From: a virus
DNA: 62,483 nucleotides
Strand: one strand, 5' to 3'
IMG/VR virus record: IMGVR_UViG_3300036851_000016
Coordinates: 1 to 62,483 of that record
Shown: piece by piece, positions 9,238 to 16,696 of the stretch
How positions within the stretch are numbered: the first letter of the stretch is position 1
Layout of the letters: each line of letters starts with the position of its first letter
Notes under the pieces: generated by a model
Told to the model about the DNA's origin: nothing
The model's input: the letters and a program-made list of their open reading frames with translations, nothing else
The model's database searches: none
Position numbers and translations under genes: made by a program

Positions 9238-9422
9238 TTCCTTTTTCGCTTTCGTTTGACTGTTAGAGGAGGATTTGCTAAGTCCTTAAATACAATAGCA
9301 AATTCCTCCGCTAACCTTCTCCACTGACGGCACCAGTAAACTGTCTCCTGATAGTTATGGTGCCGTTCACATTTCTGATTAGCTTCCACTTGGTCCAGTA
9401 GTTGTTGTATTGTCCTTACCAT
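9234..9422 (-). CDS. Small basic helical protein, 62 aa
   Basis: Last gene of the leftward operon; its stop overlaps the end of the convergent holin gene by 4 bases. It is helical at the start (TIQQLLDQVEANQ) and has a very basic tail (KRKRKRN). It overlaps the upstream gene by 44 bases. No family was recognised and no B counterpart was seen. Confidence 0.6.
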   Translation of the reverse strand: MVRTIQQLLDQVEANQKCERHHNYQETVYWCRQWRRLAEEFAIVFKDLANPPLTVKRKRKRN

Positions 9423-9921
9423 GTTTAGTCCTTTGCAACTCTGCTAAGAAAGTAATCACAGCTTGTATATCATAAGGATGTAGGTTATTCGCGTGGCGAA
9501 GGAATCTATCTCTCAAGTCACGACTAGTAGTAGAAAATTCCTCTAGTTGAACCTTATTCAAGGCTAAACGACGGTCACGTCTATCAGCCATCCATAGTGC
9601 AGTAATAACAGCTATATCTCTTTCCGTGTCAGCGATGCTTTCATTTGCTGGAGTTTTGTGTGAACGCTCAAGGTTTGCGAGTCTGTATATCTTTTCAGCC
9701 AACCTACCAACGAAACCAGCATCGTCTGGAGAATGAGCAAACAGGCAAGCCAATTGACCTGCAAAGTGATAATTGCCACACGGATTCTCATTGGACGCAT
9801 AATCATGAGACTTCTTATCATGCGTATCAGCCATTTCTTCCAGTAGGGAATAGAAGGTAGGGCTTCCATGTCGTTCATATCCTTTACCATCTGGATACTC
9901 CTTGCTTCTGTAATTGTCCAT
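9379..9921 (-). CDS. Nmad1/DUF1599-like phage protein, 180 aa
   Basis: The conserved part is HGSPTFYSLLEEMADTHDKK, then SHDYAS..NPxGNYHFAG, GFVGRLAEKIYRLANLE and NESIADTERDIAVITALW. The D-Y...G...R..EK..RL......ES..D...D order resembles the nucleotide-modification-associated domain family; this is motif recall, not a search. The B homologue at 53947 keeps the core but lacks the last ~45 residues. Confidence 0.6.
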   Translation of the reverse strand: MDNYRSKEYPDGKGYERHGSPTFYSLLEEMADTHDKKSHDYASNENPCGNYHFAGQLACLFAHSPDDAGFVGRLAEKIYRLANLERSHKTPANESIADTERDIAVITALWMADRRDRRLALNKVQLEEFSTTSRDLRDRFLRHANNLHPYDIQAVITFLAELQRTKHGKDNTTTTGPSGS

Positions 9922-9923
9922 GA

Positions 9924-10091
9924 TTATTTCTCCTTGGTGATGATGATTCTAGACCAGTCATACTTAATGTCACCCATCTGAATTTGAACAATAGTCATGA
10001 CTATATCAGTGTATGATTGAACAATAATCTCGAATGGTGCTTCAAGAGATTGTTCATCAGGTAGGTCTTTGAACAGTTGAATCTTGAACAT
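9924..10091 (-). CDS. Hypothetical protein, 55 aa
   Basis: A short gene found by reading between its neighbours. It starts in a TAATG overlap with the upstream gene and ends just before the next ATG, with an AAGGAG-type site for that gene inside its 3' end. The protein (MFKIQLFKDL...SRIIITKEK) reads as two short beta/alpha units. Function unknown. Confidence 0.6.
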   Translation of the reverse strand: MFKIQLFKDLPDEQSLEAPFEIIVQSYTDIVMTIVQIQMGDIKYDWSRIIITKEK

Positions 10092-10327
10092 TAGCGTTTC
10101 CTTTTCATGAAGAAATCAGGAGTATTCTGATTCTTTGAAATAGAAATTGGACCAAAATAAATTTCGCAATCTACATCATGTAGATGCATATCCATTATTT
10201 CGGCCTTAAACATTTCCGGACTCTCACACTTGATTCTATATACATGACGTGATAGTCCTGCATCACCCTCTACAGCACCTACCATAGAAGTTAGAATCCA
10301 AGCAGTTCCAATGTAGTATTGTTTCAC
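10091..10327 (-). CDS. Conserved hypothetical phage protein, 78 aa
   Basis: It begins MKQYYIGTAWILTSMVGAV, and contains a His/Asp-rich middle (MDMHLHDVDCEIYFG) and a basic tail. It is strongly conserved in genome B (54485-54754), where the start is further upstream. Function unknown. Conservation in otherwise rearranged flanks suggests a core early role. Confidence 0.7.
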   Translation of the reverse strand: MKQYYIGTAWILTSMVGAVEGDAGLSRHVYRIKCESPEMFKAEIMDMHLHDVDCEIYFGPISISKNQNTPDFFMKRKR

Positions 10328-10482
10328 TAGTCATCTCCCTCTTGTGCGAGCATGGGGTCATAGGACCGTTTACAGAGTGGACACTTATCGTCCTTCCAAT
10401 TTTTTGCGGGGGATTCTTCCTCGCAAAATTGACACTTGTATGTCAATACTTCCTTCGGTTTCTTAGTTGACTGCTTACTCAT
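10327..10482 (-). CDS. Small zinc-ribbon protein, 51 aa
   Basis: ATG 10482 was chosen because GGAG lies just upstream and the previous gene ends at 10484. Two Cys pairs (CQFC and CPLC), spaced like a zinc ribbon, sit in a lysine-rich protein with an acidic end. One of many small zinc-binding proteins in this operon; it probably binds nucleic acid or a host protein. Confidence 0.7.
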   Translation of the reverse strand: MSKQSTKKPKEVLTYKCQFCEEESPAKNWKDDKCPLCKRSYDPMLAQEGDD

Positions 10483-10483
10483 A

Positions 10484-10756
10484 TTAGCTCCATACACAAT
10501 CCATGCAGATGAATGTGGCTGCATTACCCACAAATCCAGTAAGTTTATCCTTACCACATTTAGTGCATTTCATTAACTTCTTATTGTCGGGGTCGTATCC
10601 CCTTCTATTTCTAATATCATTCATGAAGGAATCTTTCCTTACATTTTCAGTATTGCCATATCTATCTCTAGGTGGCATATCCCAACTACCTTCATAGAAT
10701 GGCCTTCTATTCTGAGCTTCCTGTTGTCGGCGCTGCCTAAACATTTCTTCAAACAT
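10484..10756 (-). CDS. Zinc-finger protein, C-terminal ORF of a probable frameshifted gene
   Basis: 90 residues from ATG 10756, ending with CTKC...CMDC, a zinc-ribbon end. The same frame stays open upstream to ~10931 with protein-like sequence (PGTWEGFRPTQKQ) but no start codon. One base removed from the T6 run at 10923-10928 (A6 on the coding strand) would fuse it to the 52-residue ORF at 10884-11042, giving a protein of ~186 residues with a Cys pair at each end. Confidence 0.6.
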   Translation of the reverse strand: MFEEMFRQRRQQEAQNRRPFYEGSWDMPPRDRYGNTENVRKDSFMNDIRNRRGYDPDNKKLMKCTKCGKDKLTGFVGNAATFICMDCVWS

Positions 10757-10883
10757 TTCATCAGTAAAGATAGGATTTCCTGCACCCGATGGAGGTTTAG
10801 ACTTAAATTCTGGTTCAGGACTTCTACGAACATCATTCCATGTTCTTGCTTGATTGTGGAAATCCTGTTGTTTCTGAGTAGGT

Positions 10884-11042
10884 CTAAATCCTTCCCATGT
10901 TCCAGGTTGAGAACGGACTAAGTTTTTTATTTCTCAATCCTAAATCATGATGGATGTATCGTTCGCCTGATTCAGTATGTAGCCATAGCTCATACCAACC
11001 ATTACATCTTGAACATTTGTGTTCAGTGATATGGAAACTCAT
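10884..11042 (-). CDS. Zinc-finger N-terminal ORF of a probable frameshifted gene, 52 aa
   Basis: It starts in a TAATG overlap with the MazG-like gene. It carries one Cys pair (HKCSRCNGW) and histidines in YIHHDLGLRNK. After the A6 tract the frame loses its protein-like character and stops at 10884, while the +1 frame continues sensibly into the next ORF. Either an indel in a homopolymer, transcript slippage, or ribosomal frameshifting would join them. Confidence 0.55.
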   Translation of the reverse strand: MSFHITEHKCSRCNGWYELWLHTESGERYIHHDLGLRNKKLSPFSTWNMGRI

Positions 11043-11425
11043 TAGTTACCTTCTAGTATCTTACGTTCATTATCGAGGTTACGATTTAATGCATCATATT
11101 CAGTAAATCTATTAGGAAATCGAGCGCGAAGTTTCTCGATATTCCTATCTTGTGCTTCATCAGCAGTATAGTTACATGCAGTTTCAAGTAGTGAAAGATA
11201 CCATCTAAGGTCGCCATCTTCTTCTATGATGTTAGTGAAATCCAACGGCTTACCATAGATGAGATGCTTCTTCAGTTGGTCCATTAGTTCACCACATTCA
11301 GTAGTAATCCCCATCAATGCATGGAGAATGATTAGTGTCTGTCTATTGTCCAGCCTATTAGAGATTGGAACATAGGTTGGAACGTCAGTAGTCTTACACT
11401 GTTCTCTGTATTCCTCATTTGTCAT
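11042..11425 (-). CDS. MazG-like nucleotide pyrophosphohydrolase, 127 aa
   Basis: Start 11425 lies in the ATGA overlap with the upstream gene. The metal-binding pattern of the all-alpha NTP pyrophosphatases is visible: two Glu in ITTECGELMDQ, then Glu/Asp in EEDGDLRWYLSLL. Such enzymes hydrolyse (d)NTPs and may sanitise the nucleotide pool or lower alarmone signals. Genome B carries a different MazG-like family in the equivalent position (55156). Confidence 0.75.
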   Translation of the reverse strand: MTNEEYREQCKTTDVPTYVPISNRLDNRQTLIILHALMGITTECGELMDQLKKHLIYGKPLDFTNIIEEDGDLRWYLSLLETACNYTADEAQDRNIEKLRARFPNRFTEYDALNRNLDNERKILEGN

Positions 11426-11688
11426 ATTGAATACTCCCAAGGAAATGGTTTCCATTCTGGTGGTCTTGGTGTTTTACAGTAGAAACATTGTTTCACCCTG
11501 CCATGCCACTTTAATCCTTTAGTCCACTTACCATTACAAGTGCATATCCAGGATGGACAGTTATCGAATAGTGCTACTCTACGATGGTCCTCATAAGGAG
11601 TCAGTCCAAAGGGTGGCTTATAGACTAATACCTTCTTTTCCTCTACTATTGGTTCATATTCAATAGTGGGAGGACCAATTAGAGGCAA
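11422..11688 (-). CDS. Small zinc-finger protein, 88 aa
   Basis: The N-terminus is proline/tyrosine-rich. The C-terminal half is aromatic with four Cys in a CPSWICTC ... CFYC arrangement like a RanBP2-type finger, ending PPEWKPFPWEYSI. The genome B protein at 55521 has the same layout with little identity. Partner unknown; zinc binding is inferred from the Cys spacing. Confidence 0.65.
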   Translation of the reverse strand: MPLIGPPTIEYEPIVEEKKVLVYKPPFGLTPYEDHRRVALFDNCPSWICTCNGKWTKGLKWHGRVKQCFYCKTPRPPEWKPFPWEYSI

Positions 11689-11919
11689 CTATTCATTCCT
11701 CGCAATCGCTGCATTAGCCCACATCACACAATCTTCCAACTGTGTGAATGCTACTGACTGTTCACGCGAAGCAGGAGTTTCTTCGTTGATAAGTATTGCT
11801 AATTCCCTAGCCTTATCACGAATACGCTCATATCTTTTCGCTTGGTCATTCTTGGGAGCGTGATATGTGAAATTGTTAGCAATTCGCGCTGCATTCTGTC
11901 CATTCTCATACATTGTCAT
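11689..11919 (-). CDS. Acb2/Tad1-like hairpin-domain protein (anti-CBASS/anti-Thoeris candidate), 76 aa
   Basis: The core NNFTYHAPKNDQ followed by a helical hairpin containing PASREQSVAFTQLEDC and VMWANAAIARN matches the short helical-hairpin family that includes Acb2 and Tad1. Known members bind cyclic (oligo)nucleotides and sponge the signals of CBASS or Thoeris. AGGAGT precedes ATG 11919. The B copy at 56182 keeps the hairpin. Identification is by motif recall; ligand specificity cannot be inferred. Confidence 0.7.
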   Translation of the reverse strand: MTMYENGQNAARIANNFTYHAPKNDQAKRYERIRDKARELAILINEETPASREQSVAFTQLEDCVMWANAAIARNE

Positions 11920-13210
11920 TGTTCCTACTCCTTTGTTTACCAGCCATGAATTGTTTAAGTTCTGCTACGTGTTCATCAGGCATCTCGTAGAGAATCTGAT
12001 TACCTACTGAACTAGTCTTGATTATTCCAGCAGCGTCAAATCCCTGCATTAAGTTATCAAATTCTTCAGGACTTTCATAATGCATCCACATCTTCTTCAT
12101 TAAGATAGGTCTGGATACGCTATGAGGTTCCCTGTTTAATAGTTCTAGGATAATCATGGTCTTAAGCTGAGCAGATTGACTTATACCCTGCTTACCAAGT
12201 GTAGTCTTACGAACATTACCTAATAGTTTCTCACAATCAGTAATCGCACTACGCATTGCATTCTCAGTTATGACTAGTCTAGGATGCTCAGCCAGTGAAA
12301 GTAACATAGCTACCTTTAATACTGAAGCATCGAATCTATTCATAGTTCCAGTATCATCCTTATTATTCACGTCCTTTTTCATTATAGAAAATTCTTCATA
12401 CCAGTCATCGAATATTAGTCCTACTTCATTGAACCAAATCTCTCTATTACCTTTCTTGCCCTTCTTGATTTTCTTCCAACGATAATCATCTGTTTTCTCA
12501 CTAACTGCGAGGGGCTTAAAAGGTCCACTTAACTTGGCTATTTCTTTCAGATAGTCAGCTACTCCCTTGTAATTGATTTCACTTTCAAGTGGATATATGA
12601 GAGAATTAACCTTATCGGATTCCTTCTCATATACAATGAAAGTTCTGGCGAAGTAACCACCCTGAATAGCAGACTTAGTAAAAAAGTCATCTGACATTGC
12701 TTCATTAGTGGCCGTTAACATTGTGATGGTTGGGTCTTTAAGAGTGAATGTTTCTTGCTTCAACAATGAACGCCATTCACCCTCATTGTAAATTCTATCA
12801 TAAAGGTCAGTGAGAATTTTGGTTGCAACTTTATCCTCTACGATAGATGATGACAATTCAGACGAACAGATAAATGCAACCGATTTGGATTGTATCTTTC
12901 CACCCGGTTGTGTAAATGCTGTTCCTAGTTCTTTCAGGATTCCTTGTATGGAACCCCTACCTGTAATTACACGAGTATTGTTCACCAACGTAACGAGTTT
13001 CTTAGCCATGTTAACTGGTGGACCCTTCTTTAATCCAGAGTCCGCGTGAAACATGGTGTAGATGTTAGGATATAGGTTGAATATTTGTTGATTCAACCAA
13101 ACTTGGTCCTTAACAACTGCTGAAATAGTCGTTATCGCCGACCATTTCCAGAAACTCTCAGGTGATTCTAACTCATGATGCAGGTCAACTATTTGTTGGA
13201 CCCAATTCAT
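11906..13210 (-). CDS. DUF3987-type replication (helicase/primase-associated) ATPase-like protein, 434 aa
   Basis: The N-terminal half carries the features of DUF3987 proteins: SPESFWKWSAI, a P-loop-like GLKKGPPVNMAKKLV, RGSIQGILKELG, and a Walker B-like SVAFICSSELSSS. The P-loop lacks the canonical GKT, as is common in the family. The C-terminal part is a winged-helix-like region (RPILMKKMWMHY). Position next to the polymerase points to replication. It is well conserved with 56419-57711. Confidence 0.75.
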   Translation of the reverse strand: MNWVQQIVDLHHELESPESFWKWSAITTISAVVKDQVWLNQQIFNLYPNIYTMFHADSGLKKGPPVNMAKKLVTLVNNTRVITGRGSIQGILKELGTAFTQPGGKIQSKSVAFICSSELSSSIVEDKVATKILTDLYDRIYNEGEWRSLLKQETFTLKDPTITMLTATNEAMSDDFFTKSAIQGGYFARTFIVYEKESDKVNSLIYPLESEINYKGVADYLKEIAKLSGPFKPLAVSEKTDDYRWKKIKKGKKGNREIWFNEVGLIFDDWYEEFSIMKKDVNNKDDTGTMNRFDASVLKVAMLLSLAEHPRLVITENAMRSAITDCEKLLGNVRKTTLGKQGISQSAQLKTMIILELLNREPHSVSRPILMKKMWMHYESPEEFDNLMQGFDAAGIIKTSSVGNQILYEMPDEHVAELKQFMAGKQRSRNNDNV

Positions 13211-13379
13211 CCTTAATCCCGTCCATTACAAAGAATTTACTTACATCAGTAATGAGTGGCTTTCCACAAGCCTTACACTTAGCATCAGACTCATCACTGA
13301 CTACAGTTTTCTTGTAATCATTACACTTCTTCCAGTCACAGAATAGTTCTCTTGGCTTTAGATTAAAATGGGATGTCAT
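13185..13379 (-). CDS. Small zinc-finger protein, 64 aa
   Basis: ATG 13379 lies inside the end of the upstream gene (17-base overlap); genome B uses the equivalent ATG (57871). Four Cys (LFCDWKKC and KCKACGK) form a likely zinc ribbon. It overlaps the DUF3987 gene start by 26 bases. It may be a cofactor of polymerase or helicase, judged only by its place between them. Confidence 0.65.
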   Translation of the reverse strand: MTSHFNLKPRELFCDWKKCNDYKKTVVSDESDAKCKACGKPLITDVSKFFVMDGIKDELGPTNS

Positions 13380-13566
13380 CGTAGTCAATGTGGTCTGTTT
13401 TAACCTCATCTATTAATTTGCGGTGTAAGGATGCGATGACTATGTTGAACTTAGTCAGCAACTCAGTGAGTGATTTAGCTTCTATTACATCATGAGATAT
13501 AACATCCCAATCAGAAGCATCACTCTTGTAGTTAAGTGTTAGGATGAATTGTCTTTCTTTAGTCAT
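13363..13566 (-). CDS. Small protein with SSB-type C-terminal tip (DYDDIPF), 67 aa
   Basis: A small non-OB protein that ends exactly in DYDDIPF. Bacterial SSB ends in a D-D-D-I-P-F tip that docks many repair and replication proteins. The B homologue (57852) diverges in its body but ends in DDDIPF, so the tip is the best conserved feature. The gene sits directly behind the polymerase with an ATGA overlap. Inferred role: an adaptor recruiting host SSB-interacting proteins. Confidence 0.75.
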   Translation of the reverse strand: MTKERQFILTLNYKSDASDWDVISHDVIEAKSLTELLTKFNIVIASLHRKLIDEVKTDHIDYDDIPF

Positions 13567-16232
13567 ACTTCAAAGTCCCTGTAAGTTTTCTTGCGTTCCT
13601 CAGCCTCATATACCATTGAATCGAATTTGGTATCTTGAGGTAATGTATCCGCGAGGAATGCTTCAGTTACATTCTTAGGTGGCATCTTTAGTTCTTGCTT
13701 AGGTGCAGCAATGATTGGTAAGTCCTTGAATTTCTTCAAGTCTTTATAATTCTTACCAGTTTCAATGTCGCATGGTATAGCTAATGGAGAACGTGGTAAT
13801 GAACACTTAGAGAAATCAATTGGACGCTCCATTTCTTCCTTGATAATGGGAGTCCATATCAATAACTTAGATATTGGAATGCTGAACAAGAGTGCGTCAT
13901 GAGATTCCATGACAATCTTAATGGTAGGTATTCGTTCCCTAATCCTCAATGCTGCTGCTTTAGTGTTATCAGATACAGCGCGCTGAGGTAAGTAAGAGAA
14001 TCCTTGCCTAAACAGTTCTTCACCATATCGTTCGTAGAATGTTCTCCTACCCCCACATGGAGCATCGATACCATATGGTAATGGTGCGATTAAAGTCCTA
14101 CTTTTCTTCAAGCATTCAATTACTTCTGCCTGAAAGACTCGTTGTATCTTGGGTTGTTTCGCGTGAAATATCTGTAATGCTCGTTCTGCGATTGCCTCTG
14201 TAATGGCAATTGGAATCTTGTATTTACGTGCTTGGGTATTTAACTCAATACTAGCGCGGCGTTTACCAGCGCCCAAATGACCAGCATGACGTAATGTCTT
14301 ACCGGCAAATCGTATTGGATGCTCATATCCCAACACTTTTTTAGAATAATCACGTTCACTACCACCGAAAAACCAAGAAGCAGTCCATGCATGGTAGTCA
14401 ATTTCATCCACCAATCTTAATGCTTCTTCATCATTAGCTAGTTTCCAAACTACTCTAGCTTCAGCCTGACTACTATCTGCTTGGACGAATACTTCTTCTT
14501 CCATTAGATAGTAGTGTTCGTTATTGATTATCTCAATATGGCAATCATCAGGGATATACATACCACGTATATCAGCACCAATGTCACCATGTTTGGTCAT
14601 GGTTTGGAAAGCAGTTCCTAAAACTTTATCTTTCTTCTTTCCATTCTCATCTACTACTTCGACAGAGGGTCGTATAGGGGGGTCTTGCTGTCCTGTTGAG
14701 GTTCTACCTGTATCCAAACAAGGGAAATAGGTAGTCCGCATACGTCTATCATAGTCTGGGAGAGCCATAAGATAAGTGCTGATACTTTTCCGCACTCTAC
14801 GGTCTTCCAATATAAGCTCACAGATTCTACGGTGGGATTCTGGTCGCTTCGCCCACACAGTAGTCGAGTTAAGCAAAGCAGTAATATCTTCTTCCCCTGT
14901 AGTATCTTTCTTAGGGAACTTAAGGTTCTCCCAAAGGAGAAGGGCAATTTGCTTTGGTGAATTAACATTGATTTCTGTTCCTGTTAGTTGATACAATTCG
15001 TATCTACATTTCTCATCCCATTCAATGTATTTACGAATTAGTTTATCGCGTTCTTCATCATCTACCTTGAAACCTTGACGCTCTATATCCCAATAGAGGT
15101 TAGGTAACTTCATGAGGAAGTTTTCAAAGAATTCTCGTTGACCCAATTCGTCAACGTCAGAATCCATATTCTCATCTACCTCAAATGTTACACAAGCGTC
15201 TCGTCCACATCCGTTGAGTAAATCTTGTATGCTTCCATGATACATACCTTCATCTTTATAGAACGGTTCTTCTGTGAAGATAGATGTATTGAAGCCCAAG
15301 TTTTTAGGAAGCTCCGGATTGATTGCGTGAGCCTTGAGCATAATATCCGAGACGAGCTTACGGATAATAAACCCAAGTCTCTTGAGCTTATCTCTATCGT
15401 AATTAAAATTCTGCCCGATGATGAGCTTTTCATATAGAATCTCCGCGAGGATAATCCAAACTTGAACTAGGTCTGCATCTGGAATTGTAGATATACCGTC
15501 CACATTCCAGAGTGGAACTACCATCGCATGATTTCTACTAAGCGCGAGTCCCACGCACACTGGTATACAAGTTCCATTGGCTTCAATATCGACAGCCATA
15601 CGTAACTTATCTTTATACCTAGCACGGAACTCAGCGAGATGCCATGAACCTTTACAAATTTCAATTGTGCGTTGTGGTAGAAGTAATTCAGGAAAGCGAG
15701 ATTGTATTGCAGCACGCTTGAAATCGAATATCATTACCTGTCGATTCCAATATCCCTTAATCTCTCCACCAGAAGATTGGTGTAACAGGTGAGCAGGATG
15801 GTATGATGGAACAAACTTAGTTCCCATACCATGCATGATGGAACCGCGATATGAGCCTATCTTAGTCTTACCAGATAATGCCCATAACGCCGTGCCACCT
15901 AATGCTAGAATACAATTAGGTTTAATTCCATTTATTTCTTCTTGTAATTCGCGAAGCTGCGCCTCTATATCAATGCCATGATTCTTAGCTCTAACCGCGA
16001 AAGGAATCTTTTTACCTGGTAAATTGGGAGGCACTTCATACTTACAGACGTTAGTTATCCAACAGTTCTGACGCCTAATTTCGGAGTCATATAATAGTCT
16101 ATCTAGTTCTTTCCCAGATGGTCCTACGAACGGCTTACCAGCAGCAGTTTCTTGATATGATGGCGCCTCACCAAGTATCATTAACTTGGCACCCATAGGA
16201 CCATGACCGGGGACGTAAACGTGTTCACTCAT
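13563..16232 (-). CDS. Uracil-DNA glycosylase / 3'-5' exonuclease / family A DNA polymerase fusion, 889 aa
   Basis: Residues ~1-195 are a family 4/5-like uracil-DNA glycosylase with GEAPSYQE (21-28), GKPFVGPSG (32-40) and HPAHLL (145-150). Residues ~205-350 are a DnaQ-like exonuclease with DIE (215-217), NFNYD (275-279) and D345. Residues ~380-870 are a Pol I-type polymerase with motif A DSSQAEAR (D586), motif B R641-K645 and motif C HDA (778-780). All catalytic Asp are present. Motif B has His where F/Y/L is usual. The fusion suggests removal or sensing of uracil coupled to copying. Confidence 0.9.
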   Translation of the reverse strand: MSEHVYVPGHGPMGAKLMILGEAPSYQETAAGKPFVGPSGKELDRLLYDSEIRRQNCWITNVCKYEVPPNLPGKKIPFAVRAKNHGIDIEAQLRELQEEINGIKPNCILALGGTALWALSGKTKIGSYRGSIMHGMGTKFVPSYHPAHLLHQSSGGEIKGYWNRQVMIFDFKRAAIQSRFPELLLPQRTIEICKGSWHLAEFRARYKDKLRMAVDIEANGTCIPVCVGLALSRNHAMVVPLWNVDGISTIPDADLVQVWIILAEILYEKLIIGQNFNYDRDKLKRLGFIIRKLVSDIMLKAHAINPELPKNLGFNTSIFTEEPFYKDEGMYHGSIQDLLNGCGRDACVTFEVDENMDSDVDELGQREFFENFLMKLPNLYWDIERQGFKVDDEERDKLIRKYIEWDEKCRYELYQLTGTEINVNSPKQIALLLWENLKFPKKDTTGEEDITALLNSTTVWAKRPESHRRICELILEDRRVRKSISTYLMALPDYDRRMRTTYFPCLDTGRTSTGQQDPPIRPSVEVVDENGKKKDKVLGTAFQTMTKHGDIGADIRGMYIPDDCHIEIINNEHYYLMEEEVFVQADSSQAEARVVWKLANDEEALRLVDEIDYHAWTASWFFGGSERDYSKKVLGYEHPIRFAGKTLRHAGHLGAGKRRASIELNTQARKYKIPIAITEAIAERALQIFHAKQPKIQRVFQAEVIECLKKSRTLIAPLPYGIDAPCGGRRTFYERYGEELFRQGFSYLPQRAVSDNTKAAALRIRERIPTIKIVMESHDALLFSIPISKLLIWTPIIKEEMERPIDFSKCSLPRSPLAIPCDIETGKNYKDLKKFKDLPIIAAPKQELKMPPKNVTEAFLADTLPQDTKFDSMVYEAEERKKTYRDFEV

Positions 16233-16423
16233 AACTTGTCGTAAATCTTCTCTAGTATTTCACATTGTCTGTCACTCAAATTACCGCGTGACACATATTG
16301 TGATTTGATTGATTCGACAAAGTTATGTTCCCATTCAGTTAGCAAATCTTCCTTTGCATTTTCACATTCATCAATCATTCTTTCAATGATTGGTTTTCTT
16401 AGTGTTGGGTCAGTTGGTATCAT
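16229..16423 (-). CDS. Small helical protein, 64 aa (split-off domain)
   Basis: It begins in an ATGA overlap with the 57-residue zinc protein and ends in an ATGA overlap with the polymerase. The motif WEHNFVESIKSQY...LSDRQCEILEKIYDK matches the C-terminal half of the 150-residue B protein at 60926 (WETKFIEDM...LTETQEKKLESIY). In genome A this domain is a separate gene. Function unknown. Confidence 0.7.
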   Translation of the reverse strand: MIPTDPTLRKPIIERMIDECENAKEDLLTEWEHNFVESIKSQYVSRGNLSDRQCEILEKIYDKL

Positions 16424-16593
16424 TTGCTTTTACACTCTCCACAAACAACAGTTCGATGCAATAATCCGGGTGTAGCTATTGCATCTCGCCATTCTTTACC
16501 ACATTTAGGACAAGTGTGCCAAGTTTCATTCTCAAATCTCAGCACTGTTAATGGAATAGTAACATCATCTTCCTTGGCGAACTTCCTTGCCAT
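16420..16593 (-). CDS. Small zinc-finger protein, 57 aa
   Basis: A short gene read directly from the sequence, starting ATG 16593 after an AAGGAG-like stretch. It has CPKC and CGEC pairs with HRTVV between. The B counterpart at 60742 has CPKC and CEEC around HRTII, confirming that it is coding. The stop overlaps the next ATG. Likely a zinc ribbon acting near the polymerase. Confidence 0.75.
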   Translation of the reverse strand: MARKFAKEDDVTIPLTVLRFENETWHTCPKCGKEWRDAIATPGLLHRTVVCGECKSK

Positions 16594-16696
16594 CCTTAAC
16601 TCTCCTTATCCAATTCCAAATCTGCCAGCATTTCCAGCATTGTGTAGTTGGAGGATGAGTAGCGTCATAGTCAGGATGTGATTTACATTTATTCAT
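16565..16696 (-). CDS. Tiny zinc-finger protein, 43 aa
   Basis: It starts in an ATGA overlap with the HTH gene and overlaps the next gene by 29 bases. It begins MNKCKSHPDYDATHP and carries a CWKCWQIW motif, so Cys/His ligands for one zinc are plausible. There is no B counterpart, because the two flanking domains are fused there. Coding status rests on the overlap and the Cys/His pattern. Confidence 0.55.
   Translation of the reverse strand: MNKCKSHPDYDATHPPTTQCWKCWQIWNWIRRVKDGKEVRQGR

Noticed and set aside
9612-9890. 92-residue minus-strand frame within the Nmad1-like gene
   Set aside because: An out-of-frame shadow; the same shadow appears in genome B, only because the real gene is conserved.
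9379-9921. Lysogeny or integration genes in the leftward arm
   Set aside because: No integrase, excisionase or CI-like repressor motif was seen; the HTH and RHH proteins are better explained as lytic regulators.
16424-16681. 85-residue plus-strand frame
   Set aside because: It is the complement of two small zinc-finger genes on the minus strand, which have coupled starts and a homologue in genome B.
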